This document shows, one piece after another, positions 16,400-25,075 of a stretch of DNA of 64,000 bases. The translations under genes and the position numbers were made by a program. Numbering within the stretch: the first letter of the stretch is position 1; every line of letters begins with the position of its first letter. This DNA comes from JACKII01 sp965202745 (lineage in GTDB: Bacteria; Pseudomonadota; Alphaproteobacteria; Bin95), in contig CBDBCB010000022.1 of the NCBI GenBank assembly GCA_965202745.1, forward strand, positions 124,001 through 188,000. Direction: 5' to 3'. Below the pieces are notes generated by a model. The model did no database searches, had not been told where the DNA came from, and saw nothing but the letters and a program-made list of their open reading frames with translations.

Positions 16400-17701
16400 C
16401 TAAAACCGTGTCAATTGCCATGCTAGCAGGTCCGTCGCCACCATGAAGTCCTCGATGCGCATGGCTTCGTCGGGGTTGTGGGAGCCATTGGCGTTGCGGA
16501 TGAAGATCATGGAGGTCGGCACCCCCGCCGCTGCAAAGGCTGCTGAGTCGTGCGCAGCGCCGCTAGCGATTTCCATGGCTTGAATGCCCTTTTCCCGCAC
16601 ACCTTGCCATAGGCTGTTGCGGATGATGGTATCCATCCGCCCCGGCGCGGCCTTGGTCACCTGCCCCAGTTCGAAAATCACACCGCGGCGGGCGGTGATC
16701 GCGCGGGCGATCTCCTCCAGCCGGCCTTCCATTTCCACCAAGAAGTCCGGATCGAGCGAACGAAGATCCAGCGAGAACTCCACCTCGCCGCCGATCACCG
16801 TCATGGCGTGGCGCTTGGCGTCGGTGAAGAACTTGCCGACCGTGTATGCAAAGTCGCCGCCGCCCGCTTGCGTCTCCGTCCAGATGGCGTCCAGCGCCAT
16901 GACGAACTCGCTGACAGCAATGACCGCGTCCTGGCGGTTCCAGCGGGGCTCGCCGCCACAATGGGCGTAGCGGCCAAGGCAGCGAGCCTGGGGCAGCCGC
17001 CGATTACCGCGGATGCCCGTGACGATGCCTATGGGAATTTCCTTCTGATCCAGCACCGGCCCCTGCTCGATATGCGGCTCAAGGAAGGTACGAATCAGGC
17101 TAGTATCCAGGATCGGTGCCCCTTTCTCCAGGGCTTCCGGATCGCCGCCCATCTCCGCCATGTGCTCGACCAGCGAGCGGCCATTGTCGGAGCGCTTCGC
17201 CTCCAATGCACCAGAGGGCAGCAACCCCAGCGCGGCGCGGGAGCCCAGGTAGGACACACCGAACCAGGCGCTTTCCTCTGCCCGGATGCCCATAACGGTT
17301 ACATCCACGTTGGGCTTAATGCCCACATCCTTCAACGCCGCCAACGCCGTGAGGCCAGAGACCACACCTGCGGCGCCATCGTAGTTACCGCCCTGGACGA
17401 CCGAATCGAGATGGCTGCCGATCAGCACGCTCGGCGCCCGGCGGTTCTTTCCAGGCAGCGTGAAATAGGAGTTGCAGGCCGGATCCTGCGCGACGCCTAG
17501 GCCGAGCGAGCGCGCCGCCTCCGCCATGATGTCATGCGCCTTCTGCTCCCCCTCGCCATAGGAGGCGCGGGTGATGCCGATGCCGTCATGGGTATGTTTC
17601 TCCATCTCGGCGAACAGGTCGGCGGCGAACTGGGTGCGGCCGGCAACGGCGCGGGCAAGGTCTTCCACTAACAGGCGCTCCAATAGCTTCAGCAGGGGCA
17701 A
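16400..17701 (-). CDS. Zn-dependent amidohydrolase of the hydantoinase/carbamoylase (M20) family
   Basis: The 433-residue protein matches N-carbamoyl-L-amino-acid hydrolases and allantoate amidohydrolases. The first metal histidine lies in VLIGSHLDSVVQGGNYDGAAGV, the Glu pair in GIRAEESAWFGVSYLGSR, and the late histidine in ASGAAHDSAAFAAAGVPTSM. These dinuclear zinc enzymes cleave carbamoyl or related amide groups. It lies 21 bp after the SDR gene on the same strand. Together with the CoA transferase, SDR and amidohydrolase it suggests breakdown of an N-carbamoyl or amide-bearing carboxylic acid, but the compound is unknown. Confidence 0.85.
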   Translation of the reverse strand: MPLLKLLERLLVEDLARAVAGRTQFAADLFAEMEKHTHDGIGITRASYGEGEQKAHDIMAEAARSLGLGVAQDPACNSYFTLPGKNRRAPSVLIGSHLDSVVQGGNYDGAAGVVSGLTALAALKDVGIKPNVDVTVMGIRAEESAWFGVSYLGSRAALGLLPSGALEAKRSDNGRSLVEHMAEMGGDPEALEKGAPILDTSLIRTFLEPHIEQGPVLDQKEIPIGIVTGIRGNRRLPQARCLGRYAHCGGEPRWNRQDAVIAVSEFVMALDAIWTETQAGGGDFAYTVGKFFTDAKRHAMTVIGGEVEFSLDLRSLDPDFLVEMEGRLEEIARAITARRGVIFELGQVTKAAPGRMDTIIRNSLWQGVREKGIQAMEIASGAAHDSAAFAAAGVPTSMIFIRNANGSHNPDEAMRIEDFMVATDLLAWQLTRF

Positions 17702-17722
17702 TCGTCGGTACCAGCCATGGGC

Positions 17723-18439
17723 CTAGGCGGCAGTCCAGCCGCCATCGATCAACAAGGTATGGCCAGTGGTAAAGCTTGCTTCGTCCGAGAGCAAATACAG
17801 CATGCCGCTCGCGATCTCATGCGCCTCGCCAAAGCGCTTCATGGCGTGGCGATTGCGAGAGTTCTCGCGCGCTTTCGGGTTCGGGTTGCGGGCCATGCCG
17901 GCGCAGAACAGAGCCGTGTCGGTCGCTCCCGGCGCAACAGAATTCACCCGCACACCGTCACCCGCCAATTCCAGCGCCGCCGTCTTGGTAAGACCCACAA
18001 TCGCGCTCTTGGAGGCGATGTAGGCCGCGTTCATCGCTCCTCCCCCAAACGCAAGCTGGGAGGCGACGGTTACCACACTGCCCCCGCCCTGCATCCGGAA
18101 AGAGGGCAAACACACCACCAGCCAAAGCCAGGTCGCCTTCACATTGACCGAGTAGACCTCGTCCCAGTCTTCCTCGGTGATGCCGTCAATCGGAATACCG
18201 CTGCAGGAGATACCCGCGACCGTCGCGAGGCCGGAGAGCCGCCCGGTCTCCTTCTCCGCCAGCGCCTTGTCCCGCACATCGCCGGTCAGCTTGTAGGGTG
18301 TGGCGAGCCCCGCCATGCCGTTCGCGTCCCGGTCCACAGCCACCACCTGCGCGCCTTCCTTCAGACAGCGTTCTGCCACCGCCAGGCCGATGCCGGAGCC
18401 CGCCCCGGTAATGATGATTGTCTTGTCTGCCAGCCGCAT
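17723..18439 (-). CDS. Short-chain dehydrogenase/reductase
   Basis: The classical SDR has the cofactor motif TGAGSGIG (about residues 11-18), VVTVASQLA with the catalytic Ser, NAAYIASKSA with the Tyr-x3-Lys pair, and VNSVAPGATDTAL after it. The ATG at 18439 lies one base beyond the stop of the CoA transferase (TAGGATG), so I prefer it over a longer in-frame start at 18460. Length is then 238 residues, typical. VDRDANG after the second strand suggests an NAD(H) preference. Substrate unknown. Confidence 0.88.
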   Translation of the reverse strand: MRLADKTIIITGAGSGIGLAVAERCLKEGAQVVAVDRDANGMAGLATPYKLTGDVRDKALAEKETGRLSGLATVAGISCSGIPIDGITEEDWDEVYSVNVKATWLWLVVCLPSFRMQGGGSVVTVASQLAFGGGAMNAAYIASKSAIVGLTKTAALELAGDGVRVNSVAPGATDTALFCAGMARNPNPKARENSRNRHAMKRFGEAHEIASGMLYLLSDEASFTTGHTLLIDGGWTAA

Positions 18440-18440
18440 C

Positions 18441-19655
18441 CTACTTGTCTCCCTGAACAACGATTCCCGCCGCGATCAGTTGGTTGATCTTCTCTGCTGT
18501 ATAACCGAGCTTGTCTGCCAACACGGCTCGCGTATCCGCGCCGACCTCCCGCCCGGCCCATTTGATCTCCCCAGGCGAGGCGGAGAGGCGCGGCGCAGGC
18601 GCGGCCATGGCCATGTCGCCCAGCTTCGGATGATCCACCCGCTGGATAGAGCCGCGGGCGGTATAGTGTTTGTCCTGGAACACGTCGGCCATGGTAAAGA
18701 TGCGGGTGGCGGGCACGCCCGCTGCCGTCAGCATCTCTTCAAGCTCTTCCAGGTCGTGCGCGCCGACCCAGTCCTGCACCATGCCTTCCAACAGCTCCTG
18801 GTTCCGCCCGCGCGCGCGGCCCGTCGCGAAGCGTTCGTCAGTGATCCATTCCGGCTTGCCCATGACCTCGCAGAAGCGGGCGAACAAAGCTTGACCAGTC
18901 GCCGCGATCTGGATATCGCGCCCGTCGCGCGTCTTGAACAAACCGTTGGGGGAGACGCCCGGCAGGGTCGTGCCCGCCCGGTTCGCGACAAAGCCCAACT
19001 GGTCGAAGGCTGGCACGAATTGCTCCATCAGGCTGAAGGAGCTCTCCATCAGGTTCGCGTCGATCATCTGCCCCTCGCCCGTACGGTCCTTGTGGATTAG
19101 GGCCATGCAGATGCCGAGGGCGGTATAGATGCCAGTGATGTAGTCCGTCAGCGGCATCGCCACCCGCGCGGGCGGGCGGTCCGGGTCGCCGGTGACATGG
19201 CGGAGGCCGCTCACCGCCTCCCCGATAATGCCGAAGCCGGGGCGCGGGCTGTAGGGGCCGCTCTGCCCAAAGCCGGAGATGCGGGCCATGATGATATCCG
19301 GCTTCACGGCCTTCAGATCGTCATAGCCGAGGCCCCATTTCTCCAGCCCGCCCGGGCGGAAATTCTCGATCACCACGTCGGAGACGGCCACCAAGTCTTT
19401 GATGATCTGCTGGCCTTCCGGCGTGCGCATATCAACGGAGATATTCTGCTTGTTCCGTAGGATGGAGGCGGCGAACAAGGCAACATCGCCACCATCTTCC
19501 ACCGGCTTGTGCTTTCCCATGGCCCGGACCGGATCGCCCTGGGGCGACTCGACCTTGACCACATCGGCCCCGAAATCCGCAAGCAGCCGCCCGCAAAACG
19601 GTCCGGCAACGGTGGAGCCGAGTTCCAAAACGCGGGCGTGGGCAAGCGGTCCCAT
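18441..19655 (-). CDS. CaiB/BaiF (class III) CoA-transferase
   Basis: This 404-residue protein is a family III CoA transferase. Conserved parts include RVLELGSTVAGPFCGRLLADFGADVVKVE at the N-terminus, SVDMRTPEGQ and IENFRPGGLEKWGLGYDDL, the catalytic Asp in MPLTDYITGIYTALG (about residue 170) and the GRGQ-type cofactor region replaced by DRTGEGQMIDANLMES. These enzymes move CoA between carboxylic acids. It is closely coupled to the SDR gene downstream. The position beside an enoyl-CoA hydratase supports a role in acyl-CoA catabolism. Confidence 0.9.
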   Translation of the reverse strand: MGPLAHARVLELGSTVAGPFCGRLLADFGADVVKVESPQGDPVRAMGKHKPVEDGGDVALFAASILRNKQNISVDMRTPEGQQIIKDLVAVSDVVIENFRPGGLEKWGLGYDDLKAVKPDIIMARISGFGQSGPYSPRPGFGIIGEAVSGLRHVTGDPDRPPARVAMPLTDYITGIYTALGICMALIHKDRTGEGQMIDANLMESSFSLMEQFVPAFDQLGFVANRAGTTLPGVSPNGLFKTRDGRDIQIAATGQALFARFCEVMGKPEWITDERFATGRARGRNQELLEGMVQDWVGAHDLEELEEMLTAAGVPATRIFTMADVFQDKHYTARGSIQRVDHPKLGDMAMAAPAPRLSASPGEIKWAGREVGADTRAVLADKLGYTAEKINQLIAAGIVVQGDK

Positions 19656-19725
19656 CGGCGGGCGATCCTGTTACTTTGGGCAAGAAAAAGGCTGCCGGTA
19701 CAATCCGGCAGCCTGAGAGCACTGC

Positions 19726-20037
19726 TTATGCGTCGGACATCACATGAATGACACGGTCGGCGAGCAAGTCCTTGGTCTTCGCGCCGTACTCTTTCATGTG
19801 GGGCGAGGTAGCATGCGCGCCAAGCGCCTTAATACTTGCCCACTTCTCAACAACGACAAAGGTGTCGTCGCCATACTTGGTGGCGAAGCCGGCATCGGCG
19901 CAATCGATGGTCGCGCCGTACTCAATGCATCCGTCTTCAGCCAGCACGGCAGGTACATTCGCCTTGAACATGGCGAGCACTTCATCGCGCTTGCCGGGCT
20001 TGGCGGTAATAAGGGCGATCACATGAACGCGGGACAT
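19726..20037 (-). CDS. Antibiotic biosynthesis monooxygenase (ABM) domain protein
   Basis: The 103-residue product is a single ABM domain (dimeric alpha/beta barrel): MSRVHVIALITAKPGKRDEVLAMFKANV at the start, TFVVVEKWASIKALGAHATSPHMKEY at the end. Such proteins are cofactor-free monooxygenases, haem-binding proteins or small regulators. The ATG at 20037 is the family start; the frame stays open further upstream but lies in the intergenic region. It is located between the crotonase and the CoA transferase on the same strand. Confidence 0.82.
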   Translation of the reverse strand: MSRVHVIALITAKPGKRDEVLAMFKANVPAVLAEDGCIEYGATIDCADAGFATKYGDDTFVVVEKWASIKALGAHATSPHMKEYGAKTKDLLADRVIHVMSDA

Positions 20038-20083
20038 AAGTGTTTCCTTTCGATCTTTTAATAGCGGTAACAGTTTAGCCAGA

Positions 20084-20833
20084 TCAGCGGCCGGTGAAGT
20101 TCGGTTTGCGCTTCTCAGCGAAGGCGCGGCCACCTTCCTGTTGATCTTCAGAACGGGAGACCTTCAGCAGTTCCTTCCGGGCCAGACCCGCCAGTTCACT
20201 CGGGCCTCTAGCCAAAACCATATCGCGTGTGAAGCGACTGAGCGCCGCCATCACCAGCGGCGCGCTATCGGCCAGCACGCGAGCATATTCCATCGCGCCC
20301 TCGATAGCCTGCCCCTTAGGCACAACCTTGTTGACCATGCCAACCTCATAGGCCCGCTGGGCGGAGAAGTGCTTGCCAGTCAGCATGAACTCCATGGCGA
20401 CCTTGTAGGGCACGCGGCCCGCATGGCTCGCGACCAGGCCGCCGCAGAAGCCAATCTGCGCTTCCGGGTAGAAGAAGTCTGCGGTCTCGTCGCACACTGC
20501 CAGGTCACAGAACTGAATCAGGCAGTAGGCGCCACCGACGCAGTAACCATGCACCGCGCCAATGATCGGCTTGTCCACGAACACGCCCGTGCCCGGCATG
20601 CATTCCCAAAGGTCCGGGTCGCGCGGCGGATCCTTCAAATCTGCGCCAACGCTGAACGCCCGGTCACCCGCCGCCGAGAGAATCACCACGCGATCATCAG
20701 ACGCCTGGAACGTCTCAAACGCATCGCGCAGTTCGCGCACCAGCTGATTGGAAAGGGCGTTCAGCTTCTCCGGCCGGTTTAACTGAACATGGGCGATCCG
20801 GTCTTCGGATTTGTAGGTCACGAGGGAAGACAT
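20084..20833 (-). CDS. Enoyl-CoA hydratase/isomerase family protein
   Basis: The 249-residue crotonase-fold protein has NRPEKLNALSNQLV near residue 20, the first oxyanion-hole block RAFSVGADLKD, and KPIIGAVHGYCVGGAYCLIQFCDLAVC with the second. The usual catalytic Glu region reads DFFYPEAQIGFCGGLVASHAGR. It probably hydrates or isomerises an acyl-CoA made by the downstream CoA transferase route. ATG 20833 begins MSSLVTYKSEDRIAHVQL; upstream open frame lies in the gap to the divergent gene at 20936. Confidence 0.88.
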   Translation of the reverse strand: MSSLVTYKSEDRIAHVQLNRPEKLNALSNQLVRELRDAFETFQASDDRVVILSAAGDRAFSVGADLKDPPRDPDLWECMPGTGVFVDKPIIGAVHGYCVGGAYCLIQFCDLAVCDETADFFYPEAQIGFCGGLVASHAGRVPYKVAMEFMLTGKHFSAQRAYEVGMVNKVVPKGQAIEGAMEYARVLADSAPLVMAALSRFTRDMVLARGPSELAGLARKELLKVSRSEDQQEGGRAFAEKRKPNFTGR

Positions 20834-20935
20834 AGGCGGTGCGTTTCCTTTGCGTAAATTTGGCCACTGGCCGTGGCGCGAAGCTACCCCATGTAATAGC
20901 ATAGATGCAGCGCTGCGAGTAAAGGAGGCGATCTG

Positions 20936-21808
20936 ATGACCACCGCCGTCAAACCCGACGTCCATGCCCTCTTCCACAAAGGCTCATGGACCGTCTGCTA
21001 CATCGCTGCCTGCCCGATGACAAAGCGGTGCGCTGTAATCGATTCAGTGCTGGATTTTGATCCACCCTCCGGCAAGACATCAACTACCTTTGCCGACACC
21101 GTTGCCGCAAAGGTCCAGGAATTGGGTCTGACCGTTCAATGGGTACTCGAAACCCATGTTCATGCCGATCACCTTTCCGGCGGTTCCGCGATCAGGGCGG
21201 CGGTGGGCGGCCAAACAGCCATCGGCGATCATATCGGCGATGTGCAGACTGGTTTCGCCAAGATCTATAACCTCGAAAAATCCTTTCCGACCGACGGTCG
21301 ACAGTTCGACCACCTGTTCACGGATGGCGAACAGTTCGCGTTTGGCAACGTCCAGGCCAAAGCGCTACACACGCCAGGCCATACGCCTGCCTGCCTAACC
21401 TATGTCATTGGTGACGCCGCATTTTGCGGGGACACGCTCTTCATGCCGGACTTCGGCACCGCCCGCTGCGACTTTCCCGGTGGCTCTGCGCGCACTCTTT
21501 ACCAATCTATCCAGCGCATTCTGGCACTACCTATGGAGACTCGCATCTTCGTCGGCCACGACTATGCCCCCGGCGGCCGCGACTATGCCTGGGAAACAAC
21601 GGTCGCCGAGCAGCGGCGGATGAACAAACACATAAAGGACGGCACCAGTGAGGATGCGTTCGTAGAAATGCGTACCAAGCGCGACGCTGAACTCGCCATG
21701 CCAACCCTGTTGCTGCCGGCGATCCAGATCAACATCCGGGCGGGCGAATTACCCCCGGCGGAGGACAACGGTGTCTCATACCTCAAATTGCCACTGAACC
21801 AGTTTTAA
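20936..21808 (+). CDS. Metallo-beta-lactamase fold hydrolase, persulfide-dioxygenase-like (Blh/ETHE1 type)
   Basis: The metal-binding motif HVHADHLSGG (about residues 77-86), ALHTPGHTPACLTYVIGD, FCGDTLFMPDFGTARCDFPGG and RIFVGHDYAPGGRDYAWETT match the glyoxalase-II-like group containing persulfide dioxygenases (ETHE1, Blh). These oxidise glutathione persulfide to sulfite with a mononuclear iron. The DFGTARCDFPGGSA segment is a hallmark of that group. A TusA-type sulfur carrier follows 4 bp downstream, supporting a role in sulfane-sulfur handling. Length, 290 residues, fits Blh. Confidence 0.85.
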   Translation: MTTAVKPDVHALFHKGSWTVCYIAACPMTKRCAVIDSVLDFDPPSGKTSTTFADTVAAKVQELGLTVQWVLETHVHADHLSGGSAIRAAVGGQTAIGDHIGDVQTGFAKIYNLEKSFPTDGRQFDHLFTDGEQFAFGNVQAKALHTPGHTPACLTYVIGDAAFCGDTLFMPDFGTARCDFPGGSARTLYQSIQRILALPMETRIFVGHDYAPGGRDYAWETTVAEQRRMNKHIKDGTSEDAFVEMRTKRDAELAMPTLLLPAIQINIRAGELPPAEDNGVSYLKLPLNQF

Positions 21809-21812
21809 CGCT

Positions 21813-22037
21813 ATGACGGATCAAGTCTTAGACGCAACCGGCCTCAAATGCCCAATGCCGGTGCTGCGGGCGCGACGCGCCCTGAAGCGCATGGCCAGCG
21901 GCGAGTTGCTGGAGGTTCATGCCGACGACCCTGCTTCGGCCAAGGACTTTCCTGCCTTCTGTGAGACCATCGGCGACGCGCTGGAAGAAACGGCAGCAGA
22001 TGGCGGGACGCTGATCTTTCGGATCCGAAAGGCCTGA
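21813..22037 (+). CDS. TusA-family sulfur carrier protein
   Basis: The 74-residue protein has the TusA signature ATGLKCPMPVLRARRAL with the persulfide-carrying Cys of KCPMPV at about residue 13, and the usual SGELLEVHADDPASAKDFPAFC middle part. TusA proteins hand sulfane sulfur to acceptors in thiolation or oxidation pathways. Being 4 bp behind a persulfide dioxygenase-like gene, it may deliver or receive sulfur from the same pool. The ATG at 21813 is chosen on family length. Confidence 0.9.
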   Translation: MTDQVLDATGLKCPMPVLRARRALKRMASGELLEVHADDPASAKDFPAFCETIGDALEETAADGGTLIFRIRKA

Positions 22038-22125
22038 CAGTCGAACCACATAGACCTCTGGGGTAGCGCTTGCGGAAGGCTATATGCTAGCCCTCCCGAA
22101 AATTCGGGACCGCAAGGAGAGCAAA

Positions 22126-22288
22126 ATGACCCGCCTTTTACGCAACTTCGCCCTCGCAGCCGCAGCCCTACTTCTCGCATCATGCCAGAGCGGCACCACC
22201 GTCACCGACCAGGATGCCGGAGCCTCCCCCGTCGTCGTCACGAACGTCTTAGCGACGGCCCTGGAAGGCACCGTGATGAGCTATGCTG
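22126..22288 (+). pseudogene. Small lipoprotein gene truncated by an IS256 element
   Basis: A good AAGGAGA site precedes the ATG at 22126. The product starts MTRLLRNFALAAAALLLASC, a signal peptide with lipobox LASC, so the mature form would begin CQSGTTVTDQDAG. Native sequence stops at the IS256 end near 22288 (last residues EGTVMSYA). An in-frame tail beyond the IS (23636-23713, encoding AVSHIGEIKTMISDSTGL... and a TGA) may be its original C-terminus. No known lipoprotein family recognised. Confidence 0.6.
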
Positions 22289-23634
22289 GAAAGTTGGTGA
22301 CGGCTTGATCAGGCGGCGTTTTGCATTTGTTTGATCCCGTCGATGAATGCAATGCCCTGGATTATCCCAGGCATGCGATTTGCGCCGTCGCGCTTTCGCC
22401 ATTTGCCCTGCGCTGACATCAGGAGCCTGACCGCCATGGCGAGGGCGGTCTTTCGGCTCAGACAGCCTTTGGTTTTACCTGTCCGGTGACACACCGTCAC
22501 GAAGGCGCTTTCGATGGGATGGGTGGTTCTGATGTGTTTCCACTGTTCTGCCGGGAAATCATAGAAGGCCAGCAGCACGTCACGGTCTTTGATCCATTTG
22601 GCTACCGCTTGTTCGTCTTTCACGCCGTAGGTCTCGATGAAGAAATCGCAGGCTGCCATGGCTTCGGCCTTCGTCTCTGCCTGCCAGATGTCGTGCAGGG
22701 GGCCTTTGGCTTTCGCTTGCACCGATTGGGGCATTGCCTTCAGCCCATTGCCGGTTTTATGGAACCAGCAGCGCTGTTCTGCGGTCGCGCCGAAGACCGC
22801 GCGAAGGGCGGCCCAGAAGCCCAGTGCACCGTCGCCTACCGCGAGATCGGGCGCGTGATTGAGGCCGCGCCGCTTGAGGTCGAGCAGGAGCGCGCGCCAG
22901 CTTTGGGTCCTTTCGCGATAGCCGTCGATCAGCCCCAGTATCTCCTTTCGGCCCCATTCATCCGCGCCGATCAGCACCAGAACACATTGCTTTTCTTCCA
23001 TCCTTGGCTGGAAATAGACGCCATCCGCCCAGACATAGACGATGCGCCGGGCGCTGAGATCGCGCTTCTGCCAGCGGTCGTACTCCTCCCACCAATCGGA
23101 CTTCAGCCGCGAGATGGTGGGGGACGACAGGCCCGCCGCGTTCGGCCCGAGCAGCGCGGCCAAGGCCGCCTGAAAATCGCCCGTGGAAATGCCGTTGAGG
23201 GAAAGCCAGGGCAGCAAGTCCTCGACGGACTTCGCCTTGCGCAGATACGGTGGCAGGATCGAAGAAGAGAACCGACCCTTCTCAGCCTGCCGATCACGAT
23301 CCCGCCCGCGTGGCCCTTTCACGGGCACTGGGCCAATCCCGGTCATTCCCTCTCGTTCTGGCAGGTGAGCGTGACGAACGACCCGCGCGGGCCCCTCGGA
23401 CGTCGTCTCATTGGAAAATGGCGCAAGCCATGCGCTCCACTCAGCTTCAAGCGCTTGCTCGATCAACTGCCGCGCCACGGATCAAATCCGTCAGCGGATC
23501 GGCGGAAAATCCCTTGGGATGGGGCAACGCGGTGATGGTATCTCTCGTCATGGGGCATAGCCTTTTCTCGGCGAGAATTGCGGCGCGGGAACAACGCCAT
23601 GATATGCCGCCCCTCAGGACAATCACCAACTGTC
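22289..23634 (-). mobile_element. IS256-family insertion sequence
   Basis: The ends are proposed from inverted repeats GAAAGTTGGTGA (22289-22300) and the complement of GACAGTTGGTGA (23623-23634), 11 of 12 matching, with GGCGGC repeated further in. Length is about 1346 bp, typical of IS256. I did not find a convincing 8-9 bp target duplication, so the exact ends could be a few bases off. It carries one transposase on the minus strand and truncates the lipoprotein gene at 22126. Confidence 0.7.
22309..23551 (-). pseudogene. IS256-family (Mutator-type) transposase, frameshifted near the N-terminus
   Basis: The main frame (23478-22309) contains the Mutator-type catalytic parts: VYVWADGVYFQPRMEEKQCVLVLIGAD (first Asp), DLAVGDGALGFWAALRAVFG with the second Asp and the late AEQWKHIRTTHPIESAF with the Glu region. 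The natural start MTRDTITALPHPKGFSADPLTDLIR (ATG 23551) is in a different frame; homologues continue as LIR-x-GARQLIEQALEAEW, so about 2 bases are missing in the GCGCGG stretch near 23480. A GTG at 23478 could still start a shorter protein. Confidence 0.83.
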
Positions 23635-23812
23635 AGCTGTTTCTCATATCGGCGAGATCAAAACCATGATCAGCGACAGTACTGGGCTGGCAGCCGGCCG
23701 CGCCGCTGGCTGATGGACTGGCGAGGACCGCCGCCTGGTGGGATCAGCAACAAGCGGAAAAGTCAGTCGCTTGACCTAGTGGCCTGGATGAATGTGTTGC
23801 TGAATTGAACCA
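23635..23812. other. Non-coding remnant between IS256 and the reductase pseudogene
   Basis: The stretch holds no recognisable gene. Its first 79 bases can be read in the + direction as a possible lost C-terminus of the lipoprotein at 22126. The remainder shows no hairpin, repeat or ribosome site that I can support. Confidence 0.4.
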
Positions 23813-24786
23813 CTAGCCGACACGGATCATCACCTTGCCATATGTCTTGCGCGTATCCAGCGCTTCCAAGGCAGCCGGCACCTCGTCAAAATCAAAGGTT
23901 TTCCATACCACCGGCTCTATTTGCCCAGTCTCCAGCATGCGGAAGCAATCGGCCACAACGCTATGGGCGTAAACTGGTTCATCCTGCAGATAGCGGCACC
24001 AGATCGCACCGACCGCAGAGGCGTTCTTCAGCAGGAGGCGGTTGGAGGCCACTTTCTGAATCGCGCCGCCCGCAAAGCCGATGATGACTGCCCGCCCCTC
24101 AAAGGCGATTACCTTCAGCGCCTGGTCGAACGTGTCGCCACCGACAGAGTCGAACATCAAGTCGAAGCCCTTACCGCCCGTATACTCGCGCACGGCGTCT
24201 ACCCAGATGTCTCCAAATAATCGAGCGCGATCTCCGCACCATTGTCCAAGCAGACCTGCCGCTTGTCTGCCGAACCAGCCAACGCAATTGGCCGTCCGCC
24301 CCAGGCCCTCGCCAATTGGATCGCCGACAAGCCAACACCACCTGCTGCTGCGGAAACCAGGATGAACTCCCCTTCCTTCATCCGACCTCGCCGTTGCAGG
24401 GCAACATGCGCGGTCGGGTAGACCACGGGGATGGCAGCGGCCTGCTCCAGCCGCACACCGTCGGGAACCAGATTAGAGACAGCATTATCGGCCAAGCAGA
24501 ATTCCGCAAACGCACCCCAATCCGGCTGCGAGGCCACATGATCGCCGACTTTGAAATCGCTTTCCGGCCCAGCCGCGATCACTTCGCCTGCAATCTCGCA
24601 ACCGGGTGTAAACGGGAATGATGGCTTGACCTGGTATTTGCTGCCGATCATCAGATTGTCGAAGAAATTGAGAGCCGCCGTGTGCACTTTGACCAGCGCC
24701 TGTGCCGGACCTGGGTCTGGAATGGGCGTTTCAACCATCGGCATCTCGCCCGGAGAGCACCACTCCTGAACTTGCCAAGCTTTCAT
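23813..24786 (-). pseudogene. Zinc-independent MDR quinone reductase, frameshifted
   Basis: Two adjacent frames together encode one NADPH:quinone oxidoreductase-like protein of about 325 residues. The first (24786-24199) has the GroES-like domain and ILVSAAAGGVGLSAIQLARAWG, the NADPH site. The second (24193-23813) continues with WVDAVREYTGGKGFDLMFDSVGG and ends YGKVMIRVG. The switch is near 24205, where GAGACATCTGGGTAGAC would read ...ETSWVDAV if one T were added. A one-base deletion is therefore likely. No other lesion is visible, so this could be a recent mutation or a sequence error. Confidence 0.85.
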
Positions 24787-25075
24787 GTCTGTGTCCTAGC
24801 TCCCGCCATTGCCGAGCCATCTCTTTTAGCAAGAGAGCGGGCGCGCGAATGTGCGATAAATCACGATGTGACCTCAAACCTGTCTATGCGTGGCCCGGCC
24901 TATCTGTCCAGCCCTGTCAACAAGCGCCAACGAATAGGCTCGTTGAGTGCAGCTATTGAAAAGCCTTGCAGCAACCAATCAATGACAAAAGACCTCCATG
25001 CAGGCGAAAACCAGCCCGTGTCATCGCGATGGAAGAGGTGTAAAATATCCGGACTAGTACCGACGGCAGGAAATA

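Noticed and set aside
24199..24201. TAG in the quinone reductase as a readthrough codon
   Set aside because: The downstream homology is in a different frame, so this is a frameshift, not a recoded stop.
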